DNA of 64,000 bases from Pacificoceanicola sp049341065 (GTDB lineage: Bacteria; Pseudomonadota; Alphaproteobacteria; Rhodobacterales; Rhodobacteraceae), in the NCBI RefSeq assembly GCF_049341065.1, contig NZ_JBMPIX010000022.1, positions 6,145 to 70,144 on the forward strand, read 5' to 3'. Of the stretch, positions 1-8,106 are shown in pieces. The translations under genes were made by a program, and so were the position numbers. The notes beneath the pieces are model-generated. The model did no database searches. It saw nothing but the letters and a program-made list of their open reading frames with translations, and was not told where the DNA came from. Numbering within the stretch: position 1 is the stretch's first letter; every line of letters begins with the position of its first letter.

Positions 1-1
1 C

Positions 2-478
2 CGTATCGAGCGCGTGATCGAGGATCGTAGACCAACGATCATTGTGATCGACGAGGCGTGGAAGATGTTGGCTGACGATATCTTCGTCAAGCGCCTCCAT
101 GACTGGCTGGTTACCATGCGCAAGCGCAACTGCGTGGTGATGATGTTGACCCAGACACCGGGCCATCTGGACCAAAGTTCGGTCGGCCAGATCATCGCAG
201 AAAGTGTGGCAACCCAGATCCTGTTTCCCAATCCACGGGCAAATCCGGAGGATTACAGCATCCTGCGCCTGAATGCGCGCGAGGCGGATTTTCTTTCCAG
301 CCCGACAGCCGGGTTGCGGCTGGCATTGATCCGTTCTGGCGCCGACAGCGTGTTCGTCAATACCGACCTCGCAGGCTTGGGCGGCCTGGTTACTGTTCTT
401 GGTGGTGGCAAGACCGGCGAGGAAAAGGCTCCTGCCGATTGGCGCAAGAAAGAAGAATTTTGGAAGGACATGATGTGA
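2..478 (+). CDS. virB4: VirB4 conjugation ATPase, C-terminal part (partial)
   Basis: This is the last 158 residues of a VirB4-type ATPase; the reading frame is open to the left edge, so the gene begins outside the window. The Walker B segment (IVIDEAWKM) is followed by the arginine-rich helix LVTMRKRNC and the motif MLTQTPGHLDQS, both typical of the C-terminal RecA-like domain of VirB4. VirB4 energises pilus assembly and substrate transfer at the inner membrane of type IV secretion systems. Its stop codon overlaps the GTG start of the next gene (GTGA), so the two are probably translationally coupled, and it heads the virB cluster that follows. Confidence 0.93.
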   Translation, partial: RIERVIEDRRPTIIVIDEAWKMLADDIFVKRLHDWLVTMRKRNCVVMMLTQTPGHLDQSSVGQIIAESVATQILFPNPRANPEDYSILRLNAREADFLSSPTAGLRLALIRSGADSVFVNTDLAGLGGLVTVLGGGKTGEEKAPADWRKKEEFWKDMM

Positions 479-642
479 AAGCACGATTTTTTCTGTTCGT
501 CGCCATGACGGCCCTGAGCGCTTGCGAAGGTGCATCAACAGGCGTGCGATCGCCCTGTTTCGAGCGGCCCGCGATGGCGTTCTTGGCCCCTGCTCCCGAC
601 CTTGTTTCACGGAATGCGCATTGTGATTTCCAGAGCTTCTAG
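475..642 (+). CDS. Small T4SS lipoprotein (VirB7 position)
   Basis: A 55-residue protein starting at a GTG that overlaps the virB4 stop by four bases. Its N-terminus is a short basic and hydrophobic signal (MKARFFLFVAM) followed by the lipobox LSAC, so the cysteine near residue 17 should be lipidated. It carries two further cysteines (SPCFERP and AHCDF). Small lipoproteins of this size in virB clusters often play the VirB7 role of stabilising VirB9 in the outer-membrane core, but there is too little sequence to assign that by homology, and VirB7 normally lies next to virB8. An entry-exclusion lipoprotein is an alternative. Its 3' end overlaps the likely start of virB1. Confidence 0.6.
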   Translation: MKARFFLFVAMTALSACEGASTGVRSPCFERPAMAFLAPAPDLVSRNAHCDFQSF

Positions 643-1732
643 AATGGCGATTCCGGTGGCCTTGGGTCTTGGCTCGCTTGCCTCCGCGCAGGGCGTGCCA
701 GTGATCGATGGCTCCAACCTTGCCCGCGCTGTGTCGCGCGTCGAAGAGCTCGCACGCGACGCCTTGCGGCAGGGCCAGAAGCGCGACGCCCGCCAGGATC
801 AAGCGGACATCTATCAAGAGCAGCTTGAAGCCTACGAACGTTTCCTTGCGGAGACCACCGGTGTCACCGACCTGAGTGGGTTCGAGGCTGGTGGGCCCGG
901 CTGGGCGAGCGCTGCAGAGACTTACCCAGCCCAGGAAGATCATCCTGATGCCGATCGCCTCTTCGGTGAGCCAAGCGACGTGGAGCGCATGATCATCACG
1001 GTGGCGCGGCGCTATGAGGGTCATCCCGGTGTTGCGGCCGCCGGTCTGACGCCACTGACATGGCGTATCCTGTTTCAGTCACTGATCAAGCAGGAAAGTC
1101 GTTTCAACAATGCAGCCGTCTCCCACGTGGGTGCGCGCGGTTTTTGCCAGCTGATGCCGGGCACAGCATCGGATCTCGGTGTGAACCCGTATGATCCTTG
1201 GGAAAACCTGGACGGTGGCGCACGCTACATTCTCACGCAACTGAACCGCTTCGGTCGGATTGATCACGCTCTGGCGGCCTATAATGCAGGCCCCGGCCGT
1301 GTTCTCGAATATGGTGGTGTGCCTCCTTTCGAGGAAACCCAGACCTACGTCCGGCGTATCAACGGCTATTACAACGACTATCTTGGCACCATCACCGGCG
1401 TCGACATGACAGGGTCACTGGCGGGCTTCGATGGTGCCTCGGCCGCCTGGGGCAACTGGGCGGATGCCTCGGTCGGCTATGGCGCCTACATGGGCACCCA
1501 GATCGATCAGGCCATGACGAGGATCGCGGCGCTTTTGCGTGAAGATCCGCCCGGTAACGCAAAAGAGGCGCTGGACCGCTCCACCTATATGCTTGCTGAA
1601 CGGGCGCGGCTCATGGCGCTGACGCTGCGTCTGCGCGCGGCCCACGTGAAAGTCGAAGCGGCACAAGGTTTGACCGAGGCCGCCGATCACCTAGAGCAAT
1701 CCACTTTCTGGAGGTATTCCGATGAGGGCTGA
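614..1732 (+). CDS. virB1: VirB1-like lytic transglycosylase
   Basis: A periplasmic goose-type/SLT lytic transglycosylase that would open peptidoglycan for the secretion channel. The catalytic core shows the active-site glutamate in KQESRFN, the motif GFCQLMPGTASDLG and the substrate motif AAYNAGPGRV. I start it at ATG 614, which gives a signal peptide ending in LASAQG; ATG 644 is an alternative, and the longer open frame from 530 has no signal peptide. Right after the predicted cleavage site it carries GVPVIDGSNLA, the same motif that begins mature VirB5 encoded just downstream, followed by a helical segment. The last 11 bases overlap virB5, indicating one transcription unit. Confidence 0.88.
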   Translation: MRIVISRASRMAIPVALGLGSLASAQGVPVIDGSNLARAVSRVEELARDALRQGQKRDARQDQADIYQEQLEAYERFLAETTGVTDLSGFEAGGPGWASAAETYPAQEDHPDADRLFGEPSDVERMIITVARRYEGHPGVAAAGLTPLTWRILFQSLIKQESRFNNAAVSHVGARGFCQLMPGTASDLGVNPYDPWENLDGGARYILTQLNRFGRIDHALAAYNAGPGRVLEYGGVPPFEETQTYVRRINGYYNDYLGTITGVDMTGSLAGFDGASAAWGNWADASVGYGAYMGTQIDQAMTRIAALLREDPPGNAKEALDRSTYMLAERARLMALTLRLRAAHVKVEAAQGLTEAADHLEQSTFWRYSDEG

Positions 1733-2531
1733 CACCCGCATTGCCGCAATTATTGTCGCGGGCACGCTCATGGCGGCACACCCGCCCCCAGCCTTCGCTC
1801 AGGGTGTGCCTGTGATCGATGGATCGAACCTCGCGCAGAATATCGAGCAGCTGCAGGCCGCGCTGCGCGATGCGGAAAACCAGCTCCAGCAAATCGAGGA
1901 ATTGCGTACCCAGATCGAACGCCTCACTGATATTCAGGGCCTTCTTGATGACGTCCTGGGTTCAATTACCGGCCTGAATGAAATCGCAGCCCTCTACAAC
2001 GATGTGGAGGACCTGCGTGCCCGCGCCCAGAAGATCACCGATCTATCGGGTTTCATGGACAACCTGTCACTCGGGGATTTTGACAGCCTGCTGGACAATC
2101 TGCTCGATGGCGACGTCACCATGGGTGAGCGCCGCGCCGCAGATGCCATGCGCGAGACTATGGCCAGTGCGGGGTTCACCTCGGAAAAACTCACCGAGCT
2201 GAACGACGCCGGGAACCCGCAAGGCGCTGCCATAGCCGATCTGGCGGCTGCCAATGCCATGGTTATCGGGCAAGCCCAAATTTCCTACGAGGAAGCCGCC
2301 CAGAGCATCGAGCGTATCGATGGGCTGGTGGAAGCGATTGGCGAACAGGAAACGCTCAAGGAATCGATTGATCTCAACACGCGTATGGCCGCGGAGACGA
2401 ATTACATGCTGGGCCAGATGTGGCGCCTGAATGCCGCCCAAGGCTTGGCGCAAGGTCAAAACGGCATTGATTTCGCGGCCGAGCAGGCCCGCACACGCTC
2501 CTTCTTTGATTTTTCCGGCGCCGAGGACTGA
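1722..2531 (+). CDS. virB5: VirB5/TrbJ-like pilus-associated protein
   Basis: A secreted, almost entirely helical protein of 269 residues. The signal peptide ends at AFAQG, and the mature protein begins GVPVIDGSNLAQNIEQLQ, the usual N-terminus of the VirB5/TrbJ group. Long coiled-coil stretches (ALRDAENQLQQIEELRTQIE) follow. VirB5 proteins are minor pilus components at the pilus tip. The start lies inside the last codons of virB1 with the Shine-Dalgarno-like GGAGG (1711-1715) upstream. VirB5 families are divergent, so the assignment rests on the N-terminal motif, secondary structure and position between virB1 and virB6. Confidence 0.8.
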   Translation: MRADTRIAAIIVAGTLMAAHPPPAFAQGVPVIDGSNLAQNIEQLQAALRDAENQLQQIEELRTQIERLTDIQGLLDDVLGSITGLNEIAALYNDVEDLRARAQKITDLSGFMDNLSLGDFDSLLDNLLDGDVTMGERRAADAMRETMASAGFTSEKLTELNDAGNPQGAAIADLAAANAMVIGQAQISYEEAAQSIERIDGLVEAIGEQETLKESIDLNTRMAAETNYMLGQMWRLNAAQGLAQGQNGIDFAAEQARTRSFFDFSGAED

Positions 2532-2534
2532 CCC

Positions 2535-3023
2535 TTGAATACATCACTCAAAGCACTTGCAGTTTTCATCGCCCTAGCAGGCAGTGCCTGGGCGGAAGAC
2601 TTGCAAGACCTGCCCGACGATACGTTGCTCGGGGAGGTCGTCACTGCCACCGAAAATGGGGAGGAAGAGCGCCTCCTCGATCTCATGCGCGAGGTACAGG
2701 CAAGAGGGCTCTTGATGTTCCCGAAGCCGCAAACCTGCACCTTCAGCTATCCGGACACTGAGTTTTTCGGCAACGAGATTTTTCGAGGAGCGGTTCGGTG
2801 GGGCTTCGGCACCGACCTGAGAGAGCTTGCAATGTCGCAGGGCTTCTGCGGCTGCATCTATGATCTCGGGTCGCTCGATGCGTTTACGCAGGAACGGATT
2901 GGCAAAGCGGCGCAGGATGCAACTACCAGCGATTTCAGCGTCTTTCGCAAATACCGTCGCAGCGATTGGTCAGATGTAAACGAGCGCTATCAGAACTTCC
3001 AATTGGAGCGGTGTGGTAGTTAA
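2535..3023 (+). CDS. Periplasmic T4SS-associated protein of unknown function
   Basis: A 162-residue protein with a clear signal peptide (LKALAVFIALAGSAWAED) and four cysteines in the mature part (QTCTF, FCGCIYD, ERCGS), suggesting disulfides. It starts at TTG 2535, three bases after virB5, and stops two bases before virB6, so it is part of the virB operon. I recognise no family. Its place between virB5 and virB6 is where many alphaproteobacterial systems carry an entry-exclusion or accessory protein, but that role is only positional inference. Confidence 0.75.
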   Translation: MNTSLKALAVFIALAGSAWAEDLQDLPDDTLLGEVVTATENGEEERLLDLMREVQARGLLMFPKPQTCTFSYPDTEFFGNEIFRGAVRWGFGTDLRELAMSQGFCGCIYDLGSLDAFTQERIGKAAQDATTSDFSVFRKYRRSDWSDVNERYQNFQLERCGS

Positions 3024-3025
3024 GG

Positions 3026-4027
3026 ATGGCCATAATCGCTGAGGTTCTGGCATTGGTAGATGCCACTGTCGCGGGCGTGGCAGCTGACACGTATGCTGAT
3101 ACGGTTGCCGCAGTACGCCCGGTTGTACAGACCGCATCTGTGTTGGTGGTCGTTCTTGTAGGCGCAAATGTGGGTCTGCAAGCCGTGCCGCTCTCGGTTT
3201 CCACAGTCGTGTCGGTAGGGCTGCGCATTGTGCTGGTCAATGTGTTTTTGATCTACGCAAACCTTTCTGTTCCGTACGATGCGCTGACAAATGCTCCTGC
3301 CGAACTTGGTGCAGGTATTCTCAACTCCCTCTCAGGTGGTGATGTCACAAACCTTTATGACGGCATAGACGATCTCTACTCCCAAGCCCTGAATGTCGGG
3401 CAGGCGATCAGCCAGAATGGAGGCTGGCTGGCCGGTGCCATGACCAGCGTGGTCATGTTTCTTGTGGCCGCCGCCATGGCGACGATCACCATCATCGTTC
3501 TGTCGGCCGCCAAGATCATGTTGGCGGTATTGATCGCCATCGCACCTGTGGTCGTGGCTTGCACATTATTCAAACAATCGGCGCCGCTGTTCGAGGCATG
3601 GGTCAAACTCGCCATCGGTTTTTCCTTTGTGCCGCTGTTAGTAGCTGCCATGGCTGGCTTCACCATAGCGACGGGTGAAGCTGTCGCACCTGATAGCCTC
3701 GACAGCGTCGAAACACTCGGGGACGCGATTTCGTTCGTCGTGGTGATGATGATCGGCGCTGGCCTGATGTTGCTCGTGCCAACTTTCGCGCAAGGGCTTG
3801 CCGCCACGAACATCGGCCTCGCCTCGATCGGTGCAAATGCCGCGCGGATGCCCGGGAACGCGTGGCGCAATACCGGTGCCGCGATCCGGGGCGGAGATGA
3901 CATGCGACGGGGCTTCAATGCAGGACTTCAGGGACAAGGCGTCTCCGACCGATCGTCCAGCGCGGCCCGTGCCGGGAGCTATGCGGGCGGTGCGGTCAAG
4001 CTCGCCGGAAAGATGAAGAAGGGATAG
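3026..4027 (+). CDS. virB6: VirB6/TrbL-like inner-membrane channel protein
   Basis: A polytopic membrane protein of 333 residues. Hydrophobic segments are visible around residues 30-60, 65-90, 140-170, 172-195 and 200-225, with another near 235-265, followed by a hydrophilic Gly/Ser/Arg-rich tail. The central loop contains the conserved LYDGIDDLYSQALNV region and a tryptophan (NGGWLAGAM), as in VirB6. VirB6 forms part of the inner-membrane translocation channel with VirB8 and VirB10. ATG 3026 is preceded by TAAGG at the end of the upstream gene, and virB8 starts two bases after its stop. Confidence 0.88.
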   Translation: MAIIAEVLALVDATVAGVAADTYADTVAAVRPVVQTASVLVVVLVGANVGLQAVPLSVSTVVSVGLRIVLVNVFLIYANLSVPYDALTNAPAELGAGILNSLSGGDVTNLYDGIDDLYSQALNVGQAISQNGGWLAGAMTSVVMFLVAAAMATITIIVLSAAKIMLAVLIAIAPVVVACTLFKQSAPLFEAWVKLAIGFSFVPLLVAAMAGFTIATGEAVAPDSLDSVETLGDAISFVVVMMIGAGLMLLVPTFAQGLAATNIGLASIGANAARMPGNAWRNTGAAIRGGDDMRRGFNAGLQGQGVSDRSSSAARAGSYAGGAVKLAGKMKKG

Positions 4028-4029
4028 TC

Positions 4030-4674
4030 ATGAGTGATTTCGATATCGATTTGGTGATGGGTCCGCGCCGGGCAGCGCGCGCCGCATGGATCGTTGCGGG
4101 CTGTTCCTGCGCCGTATCCGTGCTGTTGGCCCTGACCATTACGGTTATGTTGCCCCTGCGCGAAACCGAAGTGTTTACCGTCCTCGTCGACAGCACGTCG
4201 GGTGCAGCAGAACGCATCTATCAGGTTCAGCCGACTGGTATCACCGATGAGGAAGCGATCAAGGAATCCCTGCTTGTCAGTTATATCAGCGACCGCGAAA
4301 GCTATTTCAGGAACGGCATTCAAGAACGGCTCGAAAGTGTCCAGCGGCGCTCCAGCGGGCCCGCCCGCGCCTCGCTGATAGAACTCTGGACCGCGGGGGC
4401 CGAGAATTATCCACCGCGCAGCTACGGCGCGAATGCGCAGGTCGATGTCCGCGTGCGGGCGATCACCTTCCTGCAGGACGAAGTGGCTCAGATCCGGTTC
4501 GACAAACGCCTCACCCGACCCAACCAGACCCCCGTCACGCAAACATTCATCGCCACCGTAGGGTTTGAATTTGCCCCCCGCCGCGAACGCTCCCTGACAC
4601 GCGTTTGGGAAAATCCCCTTGGCTTCTCGGTGACCGCTTACCGGGTCGATGCCGAAACACTGACACGAGAATAG
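4030..4674 (+). CDS. virB8: VirB8 inner-membrane assembly factor
   Basis: A bitopic inner-membrane protein of 214 residues: a short cytoplasmic N-terminus, one membrane segment near residues 20-42 (WIVAGCSCAVSVLLALTITV), and a periplasmic NTF2-like domain. The region around SYISDRESYF and the C-terminal VWENPLGFSVTAYRV, equivalent to the NPLGF..Y motif of the family, support VirB8. The length is normal for the family. VirB8 nucleates assembly of the core complex with VirB9 and VirB10, which are the next two genes. Confidence 0.93.
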   Translation: MSDFDIDLVMGPRRAARAAWIVAGCSCAVSVLLALTITVMLPLRETEVFTVLVDSTSGAAERIYQVQPTGITDEEAIKESLLVSYISDRESYFRNGIQERLESVQRRSSGPARASLIELWTAGAENYPPRSYGANAQVDVRVRAITFLQDEVAQIRFDKRLTRPNQTPVTQTFIATVGFEFAPRRERSLTRVWENPLGFSVTAYRVDAETLTRE

Positions 4675-4677
4675 TTC

Positions 4678-5409
4678 ATGAAAACCTTCATAATTGCCAT
4701 CGCAACGGTCGGCGGGTTGCTCGGAACGCCCGCCTTGGCCGAGCGCGCACCGGTCACCATGGGTCAGGACGCCCGCGTTCGCCACGTGACCTTCAACCCT
4801 ACGGATGTGATCCGGATCGACACCCACCTTCGGGTAAACACGTCAATCGAACTCGGTCCCGGCGAACGGATCAATCAAGTCCTGATCGGTGACTCCGCGT
4901 CCTATGAAGTGGAGGTTCTGTCAAACCGCAATACGATCTCGATCAAGCCTGTCGAGGCTCGGGCCACGACAAACCTGACGATCTTTACCAACCGCCGCGC
5001 TGTCGCCTTCTATCTGACAGAGGGACGCTCGCGGACACAGTCTTTCCGGGTCGTCGTAAACTTTCCCGACGAGCGCCCCGCCGGGCGCCAGCTTGCGGCT
5101 GGAGGCCGAGATACCGGCTATCAGTTCGCGGGCAGCGGTGCGATCCGCCCGGTGAGGGTCTGGAATGATGGGCGCTCGACCTTCTTTGAATTCCGGCCCG
5201 GCGTGCGGCCCTCGATCTTCGGCTTGAACGCCCAGGGCTACGAGATCACCCAGAACAGCCAGACGCAAGGTGCGGTCGTGCGGGTCACCGGCGTGCGGGA
5301 CGCCTACACGATCCGCATGGGCGACGATCATATCTGCATTACCCGTGAGACTGGTGGGTTCACGACCGAGGCTGCTGCCGTGGCCGCCCTGCGTGGACGG
5401 GAGTTCTGA
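4678..5409 (+). CDS. virB9: VirB9 outer-membrane core protein
   Basis: A secreted beta-rich protein of 243 residues with a signal peptide (IIAIATVGGLLGTPALAE). It has the VirB9/CagX pattern: an N-terminal region with GERINQVLIGDS, a middle segment with LTIFTNRRAVAFYL, and a C-terminal domain with VWNDGRSTFFEF that contacts VirB10 and VirB7. VirB9 forms part of the outer-membrane pore of the transfer machine. The gene starts three bases after virB8 and ends two bases before virB10. Confidence 0.93.
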   Translation: MKTFIIAIATVGGLLGTPALAERAPVTMGQDARVRHVTFNPTDVIRIDTHLRVNTSIELGPGERINQVLIGDSASYEVEVLSNRNTISIKPVEARATTNLTIFTNRRAVAFYLTEGRSRTQSFRVVVNFPDERPAGRQLAAGGRDTGYQFAGSGAIRPVRVWNDGRSTFFEFRPGVRPSIFGLNAQGYEITQNSQTQGAVVRVTGVRDAYTIRMGDDHICITRETGGFTTEAAAVAALRGREF

Positions 5410-5411
5410 TC

Positions 5412-6869
5412 ATGAGCGACGAGAAAACCGGGGAAAAGGAATACAGCTTCGCACCCAAGCGGCGCGCATCTCTCGGGCTCAGGCTTGGTTTGGGTGCATT
5501 GCTTGTGGCAGGGACCGCCATCATTGCCTACCCGCTTGTGCAAGGCAGCGGCATCACTTCTGCCGTTGAAACATCGAAAGCCGACGACTTTCAGGATCAA
5601 GTTGACGGTGACGGGTTTGGCCGCATGACAGCCGACGCTGAACCGACCGAACAAAGATCAGAGCCGAGGTTCGATCCCGGACCAATCGAGGATGAACTCG
5701 CGGCGCAGCGCCAAGCTCTCGAGGAACAGAACGCCAAGCTTGCGAGCGACGTGGTCGCCCTACAAGCCCAGTTGGCAAGACTGGCCGAGGCCCCTGCCCC
5801 CGACAATTCCGCCGAGCTGGCCGAAGCGCTGCGCTCGGTCCAGGAACAGAACACGGCGCTCATCGCCCAGATGCAAAGCGAGATGGACACCCGGTTGGCA
5901 GAAGCCGATCTTGAAGCGCAAAAGCGTATCGCTGATGAGGTTGCCGCACGCGCGCGTGTTGCCGATGGCCGGATGGAGCAGTTGATGGAGCAAATGCTCG
6001 GACTGCAGCGCCAGAACGACGCCCTGCAACAGCAGATCGATGACGGTATGAGTGACGCTCTACGCGCGCAAACCGAGAGGGATCAGCTCGCCGCCGAGGA
6101 AGCCGCGCGGCGGGCTGAACTGGACCGTCGGCGTGCCGAGGCGGCGGCACTGCGCGACACACAAATTCGGTCCGAAGGGGTGATCTTTGATGCGGGCGGC
6201 CAGACGGGCAGTCCGGCATCTGACCCTGAGAGGGGACCTGCGGTCGGAGATGCGGCGGCGCGCGCCTTCGTGTTGGACGGTGCCCAGCCCGTTCAAGTCG
6301 CGACAGCGGAGGTTATCGCCAATCCTTCCAATACGGTGCTGCAGGGCACGCTCATTCAAGCGTCACTGGAAACCGCCATCGAATCCACATTGCCCGGACA
6401 GATTACCGCCATCGTGAACTACCCGGTCTGGAGTTTCGATCAGTCCCGCGTTCTCATTCCCGCAGGCTCCCGCCTCTTCGGGACCTACAATTCGAATGTC
6501 TCTTTGGGCCAGGCCCGCATTCTGGTTGGCTGGTCACGCATCGTCACACCCGAGGGGCAATCGGTTCAGCTCGCCGCATTTGGCGCGGACGATCAGGGCC
6601 GCTCGGGCGTGACGGGCTCCGTGAACTCCCGCTTTGGGCTGCGCTTTGGCACAGCCGCATTGCTCTCGATCATCGGCGCAGGACCGGCAATCGCCGCATC
6701 CGAGGCCAGCTCCGAGACCAGATCAGAAATTGCCGAGGATGTCGCGGGCAGTTTTGCGCAGGCCACCGATGCGGTGATCGGCGAATTTGCCACCCTGCCT
6801 CCGGTTATCTCGGTCCAGCCGGGCGCTGCGATCAGTGTGATCGTCGACCGTGATCTTGAGTTCTATTAA
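5412..6869 (+). CDS. virB10: VirB10 envelope-spanning scaffold
   Basis: A 485-residue VirB10/TrbI protein. The order is a cytoplasmic N-terminus, one membrane helix near residues 22-45 (LGLRLGLGALLVAGTAIIAY), a long coiled coil rich in Gln, Glu and Ala (about 85-250), and a C-terminal beta-barrel domain with LQGTLIQASLETAIES, VLIPAGSRLFGTYNSNV and GWSRIVTPEG, all VirB10 hallmarks. The coiled coil is longer than in many family members. VirB10 links the inner and outer membrane rings and senses ATP use by VirB11 and VirD4. Confidence 0.95.
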   Translation: MSDEKTGEKEYSFAPKRRASLGLRLGLGALLVAGTAIIAYPLVQGSGITSAVETSKADDFQDQVDGDGFGRMTADAEPTEQRSEPRFDPGPIEDELAAQRQALEEQNAKLASDVVALQAQLARLAEAPAPDNSAELAEALRSVQEQNTALIAQMQSEMDTRLAEADLEAQKRIADEVAARARVADGRMEQLMEQMLGLQRQNDALQQQIDDGMSDALRAQTERDQLAAEEAARRAELDRRRAEAAALRDTQIRSEGVIFDAGGQTGSPASDPERGPAVGDAAARAFVLDGAQPVQVATAEVIANPSNTVLQGTLIQASLETAIESTLPGQITAIVNYPVWSFDQSRVLIPAGSRLFGTYNSNVSLGQARILVGWSRIVTPEGQSVQLAAFGADDQGRSGVTGSVNSRFGLRFGTAALLSIIGAGPAIAASEASSETRSEIAEDVAGSFAQATDAVIGEFATLPPVISVQPGAAISVIVDRDLEFY

Positions 6870-6979
6870 GTGCGTTTCGGGTTCGGCAAAACAATCAGGT
6901 GTCGAAACACGCGTTCGACCGAAGGGAGAGGCCGCGTGTCTCAAAGCAACACAAACCTGAAACGCACAGGCGGCCACCC

Positions 6980-7978
6980 ATGAACCAGGCGGCAGAAAAA
7001 GCCAGTTTTCTTTCGACCTATCTAAAACCTCTGGCTGCACCGCTCGCCGATCCCTGCGTGGTCGAAATAGCGGTCAATCCCGATGGAAAGGTCTGGGTGG
7101 AAACCCGGGGGGCTGAGCATATGGTCGGCCTCGAAGGTGTGTTTTACTCCCCTTCCCAAGCTCGGGACCTTGCAACATCCATTGCCAGCGCCACCCACGG
7201 ACAGATCAGCGAGAAAAAGCCGCTCGTCTCCGGCAAGATCGAGATGAACGGCAAGCCGATCCGGGCACAGGTCGTCTATCCGCCCGTCGTGGATGGCGGG
7301 CCCTCGATCACTTTGCGCCGCTACAGTGAAGACCAACTCACCTTGGGCGACATCGGTCTGTTGCACGGTGGACTGGTGGATTTGGGTGCCGAACGACAGG
7401 CAAAAGCCGAACAGGTCATCGCACTGACCGAGGCGGGGGATATTCGAGCCGCCATGAAACTCTGCATCGATGAGCGGTTGAACATCATGATCAGCGGCGG
7501 GACGTCCACGGGCAAAACGACTTTTGCCCGGGCGCTTCTCGCGCTGGTGACCAAGACGGAGCGTATCGTGACCATCGAGGACGCATTCGAGCTCTTTCCT
7601 CCGCAGCCCAATCGCGCGATGCTCAAGGCTGACCGTGTCCCCTCAAGTGAGCGCACCGCGGCCAAATTGCTGGAGACCTCTTTGCGCATGCGTCCTGACC
7701 GGATCATTCTTGGCGAGTTGCGCGGCGATGAGTGCAAGACCTTCCTCGACGCGATCAACACCGGCCATTCAGGCTCTTTCACCACAATTCACGCCGATAC
7801 CGCGCAGAAGGCGCTCGACCGCCTTGCCCTCATGGTCATGTCGGTGGGCATCAATATGAGCTTTGAGGAGGTAAGGCGCTATGCCGCGTCCAGCATCGAT
7901 GTCGTGGTGCAGCTTGGTCGGAAGGACGGAAGACGCGGGGTCGAACAGGTGTGGCTGCCGGGCAGCTCAAATCCTTGA
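6980..7978 (+). CDS. virB11: VirB11 secretion ATPase
   Basis: A hexameric traffic ATPase of about 332 residues that acts at the cytoplasmic base of the channel. Visible motifs are the Walker A SGGTSTGKTT, the Asp box RIVTIEDAFELF, the Walker B ILGELRGDECKTF and the His box GHSGSFTTIHADT. I prefer ATG 6980 (MNQAAEKASF) because the extra 27 residues from GTG 6899 do not look like VirB11. It is the last gene of the virB run; the next gene is on the other strand and belongs to a restriction-type island. Confidence 0.94.
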   Translation: MNQAAEKASFLSTYLKPLAAPLADPCVVEIAVNPDGKVWVETRGAEHMVGLEGVFYSPSQARDLATSIASATHGQISEKKPLVSGKIEMNGKPIRAQVVYPPVVDGGPSITLRRYSEDQLTLGDIGLLHGGLVDLGAERQAKAEQVIALTEAGDIRAAMKLCIDERLNIMISGGTSTGKTTFARALLALVTKTERIVTIEDAFELFPPQPNRAMLKADRVPSSERTAAKLLETSLRMRPDRIILGELRGDECKTFLDAINTGHSGSFTTIHADTAQKALDRLALMVMSVGINMSFEEVRRYAASSIDVVVQLGRKDGRRGVEQVWLPGSSNP

Positions 7979-8106
7979 GGGGATCTGCTAGTCCGCCACA
8001 GAGGGCCTGCACACAGCGATGATGCTTAACGGGGCACCCTGATCTGCAAGCGGAAAATGGTCTGTTTGGCGTCAACAGGAAACTCGAGGGAGATACCGCG
8101 GTTTCT

